From assembly GCA_947490345.1 (NCBI GenBank), contig CANLGL010000003.1, positions 62,001-126,000 on the forward strand: DNA of 64,000 bases. The letters are read 5' to 3'. Of the stretch, positions 9,002 to 17,497 are shown in pieces. A program made the position numbers and the translations under genes. Origin of the DNA: Deltaproteobacteria bacterium (lineage in GTDB: Bacteria; Myxococcota_A; UBA796; SXON01). The notes under the pieces were generated by a model. It was not told the origin of the DNA. It ran no database searches and saw only the letters and a program-made list of their open reading frames with translations. Positions within the stretch are counted from its first letter, which is position 1. Each line of letters starts with the position of its first letter.

Positions 9002-10533
9002 TGGCCTCTGGGGATGACGACGCGCTGGTCCTGGTGGACCCCCGGACCGGGGGAGTCGTCGGCGATCTGGCCTGCACGCCCGTCGCCGCCGTCGTGAGTC
9101 AGGTCGCCGCGGCGCGGGTGGCGGGGGCGCTGTGGGCGGCCCGGCCGCTGCTCGATCGAATGGCGGTGGTGCGCGCGCTCGGCACCGCGCTGCTCGCGCG
9201 CGGTTCGGACCTCGTGGCCGTGCTCGGCGCCGAGATCGGCAAGCCCTCGGGAGAGGCGTGGACCAGCGAGGTCGTGACGCTGGGCGAGCTCTTCGATCAC
9301 TGGCTCGCGGTGATCGAGGACGAGTTGGAGCCGCGCAGCCTCGACTTGAATCCGGTGAACTACCCAGGCAAGCGGGTAGAGGTGGTGCCAGAACCCCTCG
9401 GCGTCGTCGCGCTCATCATGCCGTGGAACTACCCCATCCACCTGCCAATGCGCACGATCGTGCCGGCGCTGTTGGCGGGGAACGCCGTGGTCTTCAAGCC
9501 CAGCGAGCATGCCGCCCGCTGCGGGGCGCTCCTGGCCGAGGTCTTCGCGACGGTGCTGCCGCCGAATCTGGTCGTGACCGTCCAGGGTGGCCCGCCGCAG
9601 GGCGCGGCCGTCATCGCGGCTGGGGTCGACAAGGTCATCTTCACCGGTAGCGTCGCGGGCGGGCGCGCGGTGGCACGCCAGGCCGCAGAGCTTCTCATCC
9701 CAACCGCCCTTGAGCTCGGCAGCAAGGACGCGGCGATCGTGCTCCACGACGCGAAGCTCGGTCGCGCGGTGGAGGGCGTGTTGTGGGGGGCCTTTCACAA
9801 CGCCGGTCAGGACTGTGCCAGCGTCGAGCGCGCGCTTGTCGATCGTCGTATCGTCGGGCAGTTCACCGACGCGCTGGTCGCGCGGGCCAAGGAGCTCCGC
9901 CTGGGCGACGACATCGGTCCGCTCATCGATGCGCGCGCGGTCGCCAAGGTGCACGCCCAGGTGCTCGACGCGGTCGCTCGCGGCGCCACGCTCTTGTGCG
10001 GCGGGCAGCCAGTCGAAGGCGGCTTCTTCTACCCTGCAACCGTGCTCACCGGTGTCCCCACTGATTGTCCGCTCTGGACCGAGGAGACCTTCGGCCCGGT
10101 GCTGCCGATCGCGGCCTTCGATGGGGAAGATCAGGCCGTGGCGATGGCGGACGACTCTCAGTACGGGCTCTGCGTCAGCGTGTGGACCCGGGACGTGGCG
10201 CGTGGCGAAGCGTTGGCACGTCGTGTGCGCTGCGGTGTTTCCTACGTCAACAACTGTTGTTTTTCCGGACCCATGGGCGGCGCGTCCTGGGGCGGACGGA
10301 AACACAGCGGCCACGGGGTTACCGGCTCCGTGTTCGGGTTGCACGGACTGGTGCAGCCGCGCACCGTGGTGGTGGACCGTTTCTTCGGTCAGAAAGAGCT
10401 GTGGTGGTATCCATACACCCCGGCGCTCACGACGATGGCCGAGGGCCTCGTCGAACTTGCACGATCTGGTGGGGCTCGATTCACGGGCCTCCGAAAGATG
10501 CTTGGTGGCCTTATCGGCCGTTGGAAGACCTAA
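9001..10533 (+). CDS. NAD(P)-dependent aldehyde dehydrogenase
   Basis: It oxidises an aldehyde to its acid. Family features are present: MPWNYP and VFKPSE in the cofactor fold, FTGSVAGG, ELGSKD with the general-base glutamate, the catalytic cysteine in GQDCAS (about residue 272), and EETFGPVLP. The 510-residue length is normal, with a short extra C-terminal tail that may pack on a membrane or a partner. I prefer the ATG at 9001 (TGATG overlap with the kinase stop) over the in-frame GTG at 8998. Substrate is unknown; the context of hydrolase and kinase gives no clear pathway. Confidence 0.9.
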   Translation: MASGDDDALVLVDPRTGGVVGDLACTPVAAVVSQVAAARVAGALWAARPLLDRMAVVRALGTALLARGSDLVAVLGAEIGKPSGEAWTSEVVTLGELFDHWLAVIEDELEPRSLDLNPVNYPGKRVEVVPEPLGVVALIMPWNYPIHLPMRTIVPALLAGNAVVFKPSEHAARCGALLAEVFATVLPPNLVVTVQGGPPQGAAVIAAGVDKVIFTGSVAGGRAVARQAAELLIPTALELGSKDAAIVLHDAKLGRAVEGVLWGAFHNAGQDCASVERALVDRRIVGQFTDALVARAKELRLGDDIGPLIDARAVAKVHAQVLDAVARGATLLCGGQPVEGGFFYPATVLTGVPTDCPLWTEETFGPVLPIAAFDGEDQAVAMADDSQYGLCVSVWTRDVARGEALARRVRCGVSYVNNCCFSGPMGGASWGGRKHSGHGVTGSVFGLHGLVQPRTVVVDRFFGQKELWWYPYTPALTTMAEGLVELARSGGARFTGLRKMLGGLIGRWKT

Positions 10534-11279
10534 TGCGGTATCTCGGCCTTGATATTGGTTTGACTCCTCGCGATAGCTCAGGCGGCGTCGTGCTCGAAGC
10601 GGTGGACGGCGGGGTACGCCTCGTCTCCGCCGACTCCCTGCGCGCCCACGAGGACACGCTCCGTTGGCTGACGCGCAACCGTCCGCGCACCGGCTGTGTG
10701 CTGGCGATGAACGCGCCGGTCATCGTGGAGAACCTCTCCGGCTCCCGCCCGTGCGACAAGCTCTTGTCCGAGCACTTCAACCGCTACCGCATCGACGAGT
10801 ATGCCAACAACACCGTCAGCGCGTCCCACCCTCGCACGATGGCGAAGGGCCTGATCCGGATGGGGTTCAACGTCGACCCCCAGTCCACCGCTTCCGAGCG
10901 GCTGGTAGAGACGCACACCCAGTCGGCGCAGGTCCTGCTCTTCGGGGTGGATCGCCCGGTACGGATGAAAGCCGGTCCCATCGGGGGCCGCAAGGAGGGC
11001 GTCGCCCGCTTCCGCGAGTTGATCGTGGAGCGGCTCTACAAGGGGCCTCCCGCCCTGCTCCCGTCGCCCGCGCTCGACGCGCTGATGAGCGCCCACCTGC
11101 CCGATCTGAACGGCACCCGCCTCGGCGAGCTGGAAGAGCGGCTCGAAGCCCTCCTGGTTGCCTATGTTGCCGCGTGGCTCGGCGAAAATGGTGGCAGCGC
11201 CTGTGCAATGTTGGGAGACCTCGTGCGCGGGTACATCCTGTTGCCCGATCCCAGCCGCTTGGGTCAGGCTGAGGAGTAG
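10533..11279 (+). CDS. DUF429-type protein (predicted RNase H-fold nuclease)
   Basis: The 248-residue protein begins MRYLGLDIGLTP, with an acidic residue on the first strand as in RNase H-like folds. Further along it has AMNAPVIVENLSG, a VETHTQSAQVLL segment where DUF429 proteins carry their conserved E-P stretch, and a helical C-terminus. Function in this family is not established. The real ATG at 10533 overlaps the preceding stop (TAATG); the longer track ORF from 10065 runs through the ALDH gene in another frame and is not real upstream. It closes the coupled run that starts at fbp. Confidence 0.7.
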   Translation: MRYLGLDIGLTPRDSSGGVVLEAVDGGVRLVSADSLRAHEDTLRWLTRNRPRTGCVLAMNAPVIVENLSGSRPCDKLLSEHFNRYRIDEYANNTVSASHPRTMAKGLIRMGFNVDPQSTASERLVETHTQSAQVLLFGVDRPVRMKAGPIGGRKEGVARFRELIVERLYKGPPALLPSPALDALMSAHLPDLNGTRLGELEERLEALLVAYVAAWLGENGGSACAMLGDLVRGYILLPDPSRLGQAEE

Positions 11280-11553
11280 TTCCCCATGCCGCCTGCCGCG
11301 GCGCCCAGGGCGATGAAACTTCCGGGCGGCATGGGGGACTGCGGAGAGGGGGAGGCGATCTTGGCGGCGAGCCGTCAGCAATTAGCCTTCAGCTGTCAGC
11401 TTCCGATGGAGAGCGAGCGACAGGAATCGGGCGAAGTCCCGCTTGCCGTCTCGACCACAGCTGAAGTCTCGCATTCCGCCTCCGACCCAGCTAATCGCTG
11501 ACGGCTAACGGCTGATGGCTCATGCTGCGCTGCCTAAGTGACCGGCATTGGTG
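11280..11553. other. intergenic region with a repeat element, no gene seen
   Basis: These 274 bases hold no convincing coding frame. The ORFs at 11286 and 11538 lack family features and codon character. The section contains the inverted-repeat element listed separately, and no clear terminator was found after the DUF429 gene. Confidence 0.6.
11370..11520. repeat. inverted repeat element of degenerate AGCTGAC-type units
   Basis: The left arm (11370-11387, agccgtcagcaattagcc) matches the reverse complement of the right arm (11489-11506) at 16 of 18 positions. A perfect inner pair is cttcagctgt (11388-11397) with acagctgaag (11457-11466). The right arm continues into related units (gctaacggctgatggct). 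Such short self-similar AGC/TGA units recur as dispersed elements in several bacterial genomes. It looks like a MITE- or REP-like element, and no transposase is present. Confidence 0.65.
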
Positions 11554-11581
11554 TTAGCTCCGCCTCCCCCTCGGAGGTCCC
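11554..11581 (+). promoter_or_regulatory. TTAGCT hexamer and Shine-Dalgarno before the M1 peptidase
   Basis: TTAGCT (11554-11559) is followed 22 bases later by the proposed start, with GGAGG at 11573-11577. The SDR gene at 59712 has the same TTAGCT-22-base-start layout with a CGGAG. The shared layout supports placing the start at 11582. Confidence 0.45.
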
Positions 11582-14077
11582 CTGCCCACGCACGGATTCA
11601 CGGACAAGTCACTGGCGCGCGAAGCCGCTTTTGGCGGTTGGGCGCTCGATCGTCGCGTCTTCGCAGAGCCCGGCGTCGAGCCGAACTACCTCCCCGATCG
11701 CACCCTCGACATTCGCCATTACGACCTGGATTTGTGGATCGACCCGGTGGGGCGCTCGCTCCGTGGGCAGGCTCACATCGAGGTCAAGGCGCTGGCCGGG
11801 TCCGAGGGCGAGCTGATCTTCGACCTGGACGAGCTGACGGTGGACAGCGTCGAGCGTCCTGACGGCACCTCACTTGCGTGGTCGCATCACGATGGAAAGC
11901 TCCGGGTGGCCCGCGCCGACGCGCTCATCGTGCGGTGGCATGGCTCGCCGCGGAGGGGGCTGTACTTCGTCGGCCCCACCCAGGCCGAGCCCGATCGCGA
12001 CGTCCAGGCGTGGACGCAGTGTCAGGACGAAGACGCCCACTTCATCTTCCCTTGCCTGGACCATCCGTCGGTGAAGCATCCCTGGCGTGCGCGCATCCAC
12101 GCGCCTGCGGGCTTTGACGTCGTCGGGAACGGATTGCGCGTGGAGGACGCCACCGGGGTCAGTTGGGTCGTGGACGCGCCGATGCCGGCCTACCTGTTCA
12201 CGGCCGTGGTCGCCCGTCTGGACCGCCACGTCGACCGCACGGGCGAGGTTCCGGTCCACTTCCTCGTCCCGACGGGGATTCCGAGCGCCCAGGTAAAGCG
12301 CGCATTCCACAACACCCCGGCGATGATCGACTTCCTCGCCTCGTTGTACGGTCCCTATCCGTGGGCGCGATACGATCAGGTCGTCGTCTGGGACTTCGTC
12401 TTCGGTGGGATGGAGAATCTGGGCGCGACGACGCTCTTCGACATCGTCCTGGTGGACGACGCCGCGAGTCTCGACACCGAGATGGAAGACCTCGTGGTGC
12501 ACGAGCTCGGCCATCAGTGGTGGGGCGACCTGGTGACCTGCCAGGACTGGTCGCAGGGTTGGCTCAACGAGGGGTGGGCGACCTATACCGAGGTGCTGTG
12601 GCTCACCCATAGTCGGGGCCGCGCCGAAGGTGACTACCACCGCTACGAGCAGCTCCAGGCCTACCTTTCAGAGGATGGCAGCCGCTATCGCCGCCCCATC
12701 GTCAGTTACCTCTTCAAGAGCCCGATCGATGTGTTCGACCGGCACCTGTACGAGAAGGGGGCCTTGGTGCTCCACACCCTGCGCACCGTGCTGGGCGACG
12801 ACGCCTTCTGGGCCGGGACCCGCCTCTATCTGGGGCGGCACGCCCATCAGACGGTGCATACCCGGCACCTTCAGCGCGCCTTCGAGGACGCGTCGGGCCG
12901 TTCCCTCGACCGCTTCTTCGCCGAGTTTGTCTATGGCGCTGGCCACCCGACCCTCAAGGTCGACCTGGGTTGGGAGGACGGGCAACTTCGGATCGGCGTC
13001 AAGCAGACGCAGGAGGGCGAGGGAGTCGCGCCCGCGTTCGCGATTCCGCTCCGCGTTTCGGTCGCGGGGCAGGCCCACACCCTTCAGCTCGACGCCCGCG
13101 AGCGCACCTTCGTGCTTCCGGTCGCGACGAAGCCGGCGTGGGTGGGCGTGGACGCCGAGTTTGGGCTGCTCGCGGAGATCACGCTGTCCGGTCCGGTGTC
13201 GCTGCTCGCCGGCGGTCTGGCAAACGACGGCAACATCGTTGGGCGCATCCGCGCCGCGCGGGCGCTGGCCACTGACGGCTGTCCCGAGGCGCTCCGGGCG
13301 CTGCGCGCTGCGCTCACCGGCGATGCCGTAGGGTCGGTGAGGGGCGAGGTGGCGGAAGCCCTCGCCAGCACCGGACAGACCGGGGCGCTCGACGCGCTGA
13401 TCCTGGCCCTCGGGGACGCGGATCCCAAGGTGCGCCGTCGTGTCGTCGCCGCCCTGGGCAGCTTCCGACGGCAGGAGAGCGCGCGGGCGTTGCTCGCGAT
13501 GCGCCCCGACGTCTCGATCCACGTCCGCGGCGAGATCGCGCGGGTTCTGGCGCGCCTGCGGGCTCCAGAAGCGCGCGCCGTATGCGAAGCGCTGCTTTCG
13601 GAGTCCAGCTGGAGCGAGGTCCTTCGGGCGCGGGCGCTCGAAGGGCTGGGCTGGCTCCGTGATGCCGACTGTGTCCCGCTCCTCGTCGAGTGGACCGGCG
13701 AGGATCGGCCGGTCCGGGCGCGCGCGGCGGCGGTGGCGGCCCTGGCGCGCCTCGGCGACGAGGTCGAGGCGGTGCGCACCCCGGCGTACGAGCGGCTGGT
13801 GCTCCTGGCCGAGGACGCCAACGTGCGCGTCCAGATCTCCGCGATCAACGCGCTGGGCGTGCTCCGGGATCCCCGGTCGCTCACCACGCTCGGACGGATT
13901 CACCAGAGCAGCCCCGACGGTCGGTGCCGCCGCCTGGCGTGGGAGGCGATGGCTTCGGTACGCGCCGGGCGTACGCTCGAAGGGTCGCTCGGGACGCTCC
14001 GAAAGGAGCTGGAAGGCGCGATGGAGGACAACAAGAAGCTCCGCGATCGGGTCATCCGGTTGGAAGACCGGAAGTAG
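11582..14077 (+). CDS. M1-family zinc aminopeptidase with C-terminal HEAT repeats
   Basis: It removes N-terminal residues from peptides using zinc. HELGH is at about residues 307-311 with the third ligand in NEGWATY, and the substrate motif appears as GGMEN. The reading frame starts well before the track start at 11732 (LDIRHYDLDLWIDP is clearly family sequence). No ATG, GTG or TTG exists between the upstream stop at 11557 and 11732. The best start is a CTG at 11582 behind GGAGG. After the catalytic part, about residues 540-800 form HEAT-like helical repeats, and the end is a short charged coiled coil. There is no signal peptide, so it is probably cytoplasmic. Function is confident; the start is not. 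Confidence 0.88.
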   Translation: MPTHGFTDKSLAREAAFGGWALDRRVFAEPGVEPNYLPDRTLDIRHYDLDLWIDPVGRSLRGQAHIEVKALAGSEGELIFDLDELTVDSVERPDGTSLAWSHHDGKLRVARADALIVRWHGSPRRGLYFVGPTQAEPDRDVQAWTQCQDEDAHFIFPCLDHPSVKHPWRARIHAPAGFDVVGNGLRVEDATGVSWVVDAPMPAYLFTAVVARLDRHVDRTGEVPVHFLVPTGIPSAQVKRAFHNTPAMIDFLASLYGPYPWARYDQVVVWDFVFGGMENLGATTLFDIVLVDDAASLDTEMEDLVVHELGHQWWGDLVTCQDWSQGWLNEGWATYTEVLWLTHSRGRAEGDYHRYEQLQAYLSEDGSRYRRPIVSYLFKSPIDVFDRHLYEKGALVLHTLRTVLGDDAFWAGTRLYLGRHAHQTVHTRHLQRAFEDASGRSLDRFFAEFVYGAGHPTLKVDLGWEDGQLRIGVKQTQEGEGVAPAFAIPLRVSVAGQAHTLQLDARERTFVLPVATKPAWVGVDAEFGLLAEITLSGPVSLLAGGLANDGNIVGRIRAARALATDGCPEALRALRAALTGDAVGSVRGEVAEALASTGQTGALDALILALGDADPKVRRRVVAALGSFRRQESARALLAMRPDVSIHVRGEIARVLARLRAPEARAVCEALLSESSWSEVLRARALEGLGWLRDADCVPLLVEWTGEDRPVRARAAAVAALARLGDEVEAVRTPAYERLVLLAEDANVRVQISAINALGVLRDPRSLTTLGRIHQSSPDGRCRRLAWEAMASVRAGRTLEGSLGTLRKELEGAMEDNKKLRDRVIRLEDRK

Positions 14078-14080
14078 GTC

Positions 14081-15367
14081 ATGCGGGCCCTGGCCGACGT
14101 GCTGGCGGAGCTGGGAGCGCATCCCCGGGCGGTGCCATGGCGGATCCGCGCCCACGCCGGGTGGGGGGCCTCGGCGCCCGTGCGGGAGCAGATCGTGTTT
14201 GCGCCCGCGCTCGGCCGCTCGGTCTGGCCGTTCCTGGCGCGCGCCCACAACGCCGCCCTCCTCTACAACGCCGCCGCCATCGAGCTGGTGACGCCCGTCC
14301 CCGAAGCCGAGTTGGAGCCCGTTCTCGGGCGCGTCCGCTCGGTCCACAACATTCCATTCGCCGTCGCCCCTGCCCGCCCGCAGGCTGCACGTCGGGTTGA
14401 CGTCCCGAGCGTCGACCAGCCCACGCTCGTTCCCCCGGGGCCGGGCCTCGCCCTTGGGTTGGACATCGGGGGCACCAGCATCAAGGTCGTCGCGCTCGAC
14501 GGCTCCAGCGTCGTCGGTAGCGCCGGCGCCGCCACCTGGCCGGAAGGCGTGCGCGGCATCGACTCGCTCATCGTCCGTGGGCGCGCCCTGATCCTGGAGG
14601 CCGCCGCCGGACGCCCCATCGGCTCCCTCGGCATCGGCCTCGCGGCGCCGATGGGCGTGGGTGGGCAGGTGCTGGAACTGTCCACCGTTCTGCGCGAGCG
14701 CGTCGGGGACCCCGCGGCGTTTGTGGGATTTGCGGAGCGGGTCGGGGACGGGATCGTGCACGGTCCGGTGGTCGTGTTCAACGACCTGAGCAACCTCGGG
14801 CGGCACCTCAGCGACCAGGGGGCTCGCCGCCTGGTGCGTGTGCAGATCGGCACCAGCTTCGGCGGGTGCTGGATTGACGGCGACGGCGCGGTGGTCGCGA
14901 CCGAGATGGGCCGCCTCGTCGTCGATGTCGGCCCTGACGCGCTGCCGCACACCTACCTTCCCCTCACCGGCGCCATGCGCACCTACCTCAGCAACGTCGG
15001 TGTCGCGCATATGCTTGCCGCTTCTGGAATGCAGGTCGCACCTGCCCAGGCGGGGCATGCGCTTCGTGACGCCTTGGTCGCGGGCGAGCCTGCGGGGCTG
15101 GCGACGATGGAGCGGATGGCGGACGTGATGGTGGGCGTCGTTCGTGAGCTCGCGACACTCTTGATCGGGGTGCAGTCGGTTGAGTGTGGCGGCTCGATGT
15201 TGCAGGGTCCGGCGGGGGTCTTGCTGGCCCAGCTCGTGTCGGCGCGGGCTCCGCTCCCCTTCGAGGTCTCGGCCCGTCCTGGTGAAGACGGCGCGATCGC
15301 CGCGGCGTTGGCTCCGCGAGTGTCGACGCCGCTTCGTGGCGTGCGGCGCTTGGGCGGACCGTCCTGA
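14081..15367 (+). CDS. ROK-family (sugar kinase-like) protein with extra N-terminal domain
   Basis: From about residue 125 the ROK ATPase fold begins with LGLDIGGTSIKVVALDG. It continues with VVVFNDLSNLGRH (the catalytic Asp position) and IGTSFGGCWIDGDG. The usual ROK zinc-binding CxCGxxGC motif was not seen. The first 110 residues are an alpha/beta segment I do not recognise. Possible roles are sugar phosphorylation or a regulator, but no DNA-binding domain is evident. The ATG is three bases after the peptidase stop, and the stop overlaps the next start, so it belongs to an operon with the peptidase. Confidence 0.7.
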   Translation: MRALADVLAELGAHPRAVPWRIRAHAGWGASAPVREQIVFAPALGRSVWPFLARAHNAALLYNAAAIELVTPVPEAELEPVLGRVRSVHNIPFAVAPARPQAARRVDVPSVDQPTLVPPGPGLALGLDIGGTSIKVVALDGSSVVGSAGAATWPEGVRGIDSLIVRGRALILEAAAGRPIGSLGIGLAAPMGVGGQVLELSTVLRERVGDPAAFVGFAERVGDGIVHGPVVVFNDLSNLGRHLSDQGARRLVRVQIGTSFGGCWIDGDGAVVATEMGRLVVDVGPDALPHTYLPLTGAMRTYLSNVGVAHMLAASGMQVAPAQAGHALRDALVAGEPAGLATMERMADVMVGVVRELATLLIGVQSVECGGSMLQGPAGVLLAQLVSARAPLPFEVSARPGEDGAIAAALAPRVSTPLRGVRRLGGPS

Positions 15368-16314
15368 TGGGAGGCGATCCGGGCCGGCGCGTATACCGCT
15401 GGGACCTCGACAAAACCTATCTACTCACCGACTTCGACTCGCTCCGCGGCGTCGTCCGCTCGGCCATGGAGCCTGCGTGGGCCAAGCGCGCGGTGCCCGG
15501 GGCCACGGCGCTGGTGCGCGAACTGGGGCGAGAGGGGCCGGGGTGGCGCCCGATGATCTCGATCGTCAGCGGATCGCCCACGCAGATGCGGGCCCGGCTG
15601 GAGGAGAAGCTGCGCCTGGACGGGGTTCGGTTCGACAGCCTGGTGCTCAAGGACAACGTTCGCAACTTACGCCGCGGTCGGCTGCGTGCGGTGCGCGGGC
15701 AGTTCGGGTACAAGCTCCCCCAACTCATCGCCGGGCGGGTGGGCCTGGGCGCGGCCGCAGTGGAGTCGCTCTTCGGGGACGACGCGGAGATCGATGCGGT
15801 CGTGTATTCCGTCTATGCCGACGCGATCGCCGGGCGCATCGGCACGGTCGAGCTGTCCAGAGTGCTGGAGGCTGGCGGCGCCTATGGAGATGACATCGTC
15901 GCGACGCTCGCGTCGTTGCGGCGGGTTGCCATCGCCGACGCGGTGGAGCGCATCTACATCCGGCTCGACAAGGGCCGCCCGGTCGCCGACTTCGACCCGC
16001 TCGGCACGCGCGTGATCCCGGTGCGCACCTGGTACGCAGCGGCCCTGGTCATGGTCTCGGTGGGTGAGCTGGCGCCCACGGCGTTGGCTCCGGTTCTCGC
16101 CGGCAGCGCATTGTCAGCGGAGGCGGCGCTGGCGGAGCTCGAGGACGTCGTGCAACGAGGCCACGCCGATGCGGCGGGGCTGCGGGCCCATCTCGGGCGC
16201 CTGCCTCCAAGGGCGGCGCTGATCTTGGAGGGCCCCTCGACCTATCGGCCGCCGACAGCCCCCCATCCGCTGGACTACCTGGCGATTCTGAACGGCTTTC
16301 GCCCGCGGGTGTGA
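15367..16314 (+). CDS. DUF2183 / App1-like phosphatase-domain protein
   Basis: The 315-residue protein has a HAD-like start, RWDLDKTYLLTDF (DxD), then SGSPTQM, a DGVRFDSLVLKD segment, an FGYKLPQL lysine region, and LFGDDAEIDA. This order matches DUF2183 proteins related to phosphatidate phosphatase App1. The C-terminal 110 residues are helical and not recognised. It may dephosphorylate a lipid or other phosphoester; that is inferred from the fold. It starts inside the stop of the ROK gene (TGATG). Confidence 0.65.
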   Translation: MGGDPGRRVYRWDLDKTYLLTDFDSLRGVVRSAMEPAWAKRAVPGATALVRELGREGPGWRPMISIVSGSPTQMRARLEEKLRLDGVRFDSLVLKDNVRNLRRGRLRAVRGQFGYKLPQLIAGRVGLGAAAVESLFGDDAEIDAVVYSVYADAIAGRIGTVELSRVLEAGGAYGDDIVATLASLRRVAIADAVERIYIRLDKGRPVADFDPLGTRVIPVRTWYAAALVMVSVGELAPTALAPVLAGSALSAEAALAELEDVVQRGHADAAGLRAHLGRLPPRAALILEGPSTYRPPTAPHPLDYLAILNGFRPRV

Positions 16315-16324
16315 GGGGTGGGCG

Positions 16325-17443
16325 CTACACCAGGGTGCTGAGCAGCGCCAGGGCCGGGGCCACGCGGATTCCCGACGCATCCACGTAGTCCTTGGTCCCC
16401 GTTGCCGCGATCTGCCAGGCCGGTACATCGGGGAAGCGTTCCTTCAGATAGCGAAGGCCGCGTTCGACAGGGGCGTCAGACCATTTTGCCTCGACGAACA
16501 GTACGGGTGTCCGGCCGTTCACCACCACGAAGTCCACCTCTCGGCGATCCACGTCGCGGAAATACCGAAGGTCGAGGTCGAGCCCCAGGGTGTCGACCTG
16601 ATGGTGCACCCACTTCAGCAGGTGACAGGCCACCAGCGATTCGAAGCGGGGCCCATCACTCGCAATGCAAGTCCAGTCGAAGTGGTAGTGCTTCTGTTCC
16701 TTGCGGACGGCGCGGAGCTTGGGGGCTCCGAATGGGGGAAGTCGGAAGATTGCGTAGAGCCGCTCAAGCGCATCCAGCCAGCGAGCGGCGGTGGCGTGGG
16801 CGACCTGCAAGTCCTCACGCAGGCCGTTGATGGACAGCGGAGAGCCAACGCGTTCGGGAAGCGCAAGCGCGAGCTGCTCCATGCGACCTAGATCAACCAC
16901 ACGCTCCAAGTCCACCAGCTCGTCGCGCAGGATGCGGCTGCGATATTCGCGCGACCACCGCCGCGCCTGCACCTCGTCGCCCCCATAGAACGGCTCGGGG
17001 AAGCCGCCCAATCGCACCAGATCGAGGATGTCCTCGTTCCGCTGCATCCCCAGTTCGGCGGCCGAGAGGGGGTGAAGGCGCAGCAGGTGGTAGCGGCCCT
17101 GGAGCGACTCCCCTCCGTACCGGAACAAGTCGAGTCGCGCGCTGCCCGTGACGAGCAACTGCTGCTCGGGTGGGCGACCGTCCCACACCCCCTTCAACCA
17201 ATTGCGCCAAGGCCCATACTTGTGGAGCTCGTCGAAGGCCCAGATCGGGGCGGCGGGCAGTTCGCGCTTGAGAATATTTTCGCGGTCTTCCGCGATGTCC
17301 CAGGACAAATAGCCGGCTGAGTTGCCGATGATGTTGCGCGCCAACGTGGTCTTCCCCACCTGGCGGGGACCGGCGACGAAGACCATCTTCCGTGACAGAT
17401 CGGCGGTGACCTGCGGCTCAAGGTACCGGGCGGAGGCGGACAT
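16325..17443 (-). CDS. AAA ATPase with DUF4143 domain
   Basis: A 372-residue P-loop ATPase of the AAA_14 plus DUF4143 type. The Walker A motif is GPRQVGKTT (residues 25-33), Walker B is IWAFDELHKY, and there is a VTGSARLDLFRYGGESL sensor region. The C-terminal DUF4143 part ends in an RREVDFVVVNG...FVEAKW nuclease-like core (D-E-K pattern). These proteins are common, often horizontally moved, and of unsettled function. It is monocistronic and converges on the DUF2183 gene. Its ATG has no Shine-Dalgarno but sits six bases behind a good -10 box. Confidence 0.85.
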   Translation of the reverse strand: MSASARYLEPQVTADLSRKMVFVAGPRQVGKTTLARNIIGNSAGYLSWDIAEDRENILKRELPAAPIWAFDELHKYGPWRNWLKGVWDGRPPEQQLLVTGSARLDLFRYGGESLQGRYHLLRLHPLSAAELGMQRNEDILDLVRLGGFPEPFYGGDEVQARRWSREYRSRILRDELVDLERVVDLGRMEQLALALPERVGSPLSINGLREDLQVAHATAARWLDALERLYAIFRLPPFGAPKLRAVRKEQKHYHFDWTCIASDGPRFESLVACHLLKWVHHQVDTLGLDLDLRYFRDVDRREVDFVVVNGRTPVLFVEAKWSDAPVERGLRYLKERFPDVPAWQIAATGTKDYVDASGIRVAPALALLSTLV

Positions 17444-17449
17444 TCTTGC

Positions 17450-17478
17450 AGAATACGAGTGAATTCGACCCAGGTCAA
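17450..17478 (-). promoter_or_regulatory. sigma70-type promoter giving a leaderless ATPase transcript
   Basis: On the minus strand, TTGACC (17478-17473), a 17-base spacer and TATTCT (17455-17450) are followed by six bases and the ATG at 17443. Transcription would start at or next to the ATG, and no Shine-Dalgarno is present. This is the best promoter in the window. Confidence 0.7.
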
Positions 17479-17497
17479 TATTACTCGCGAGTTATTT
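17477..17497. promoter_or_regulatory. AT-rich palindrome, possible operator
   Basis: The perfect core actcgcgagt (17483-17492) extends to an imperfect 21-base palindrome in an otherwise GC-rich region, just upstream of the ATPase -35 box. The 9-mer gtgaattcg flanks it as a direct repeat at 17459 and 17507. It overlaps the last codons of the radical SAM gene. It could be a repressor site for the ATPase promoter. Confidence 0.4.

Noticed and set aside
12668-15058. 796-residue minus-strand ORF
   Set aside because: It is antisense to the M1 peptidase and ROK genes, which have clear motifs; the composition is that of a shadow frame.
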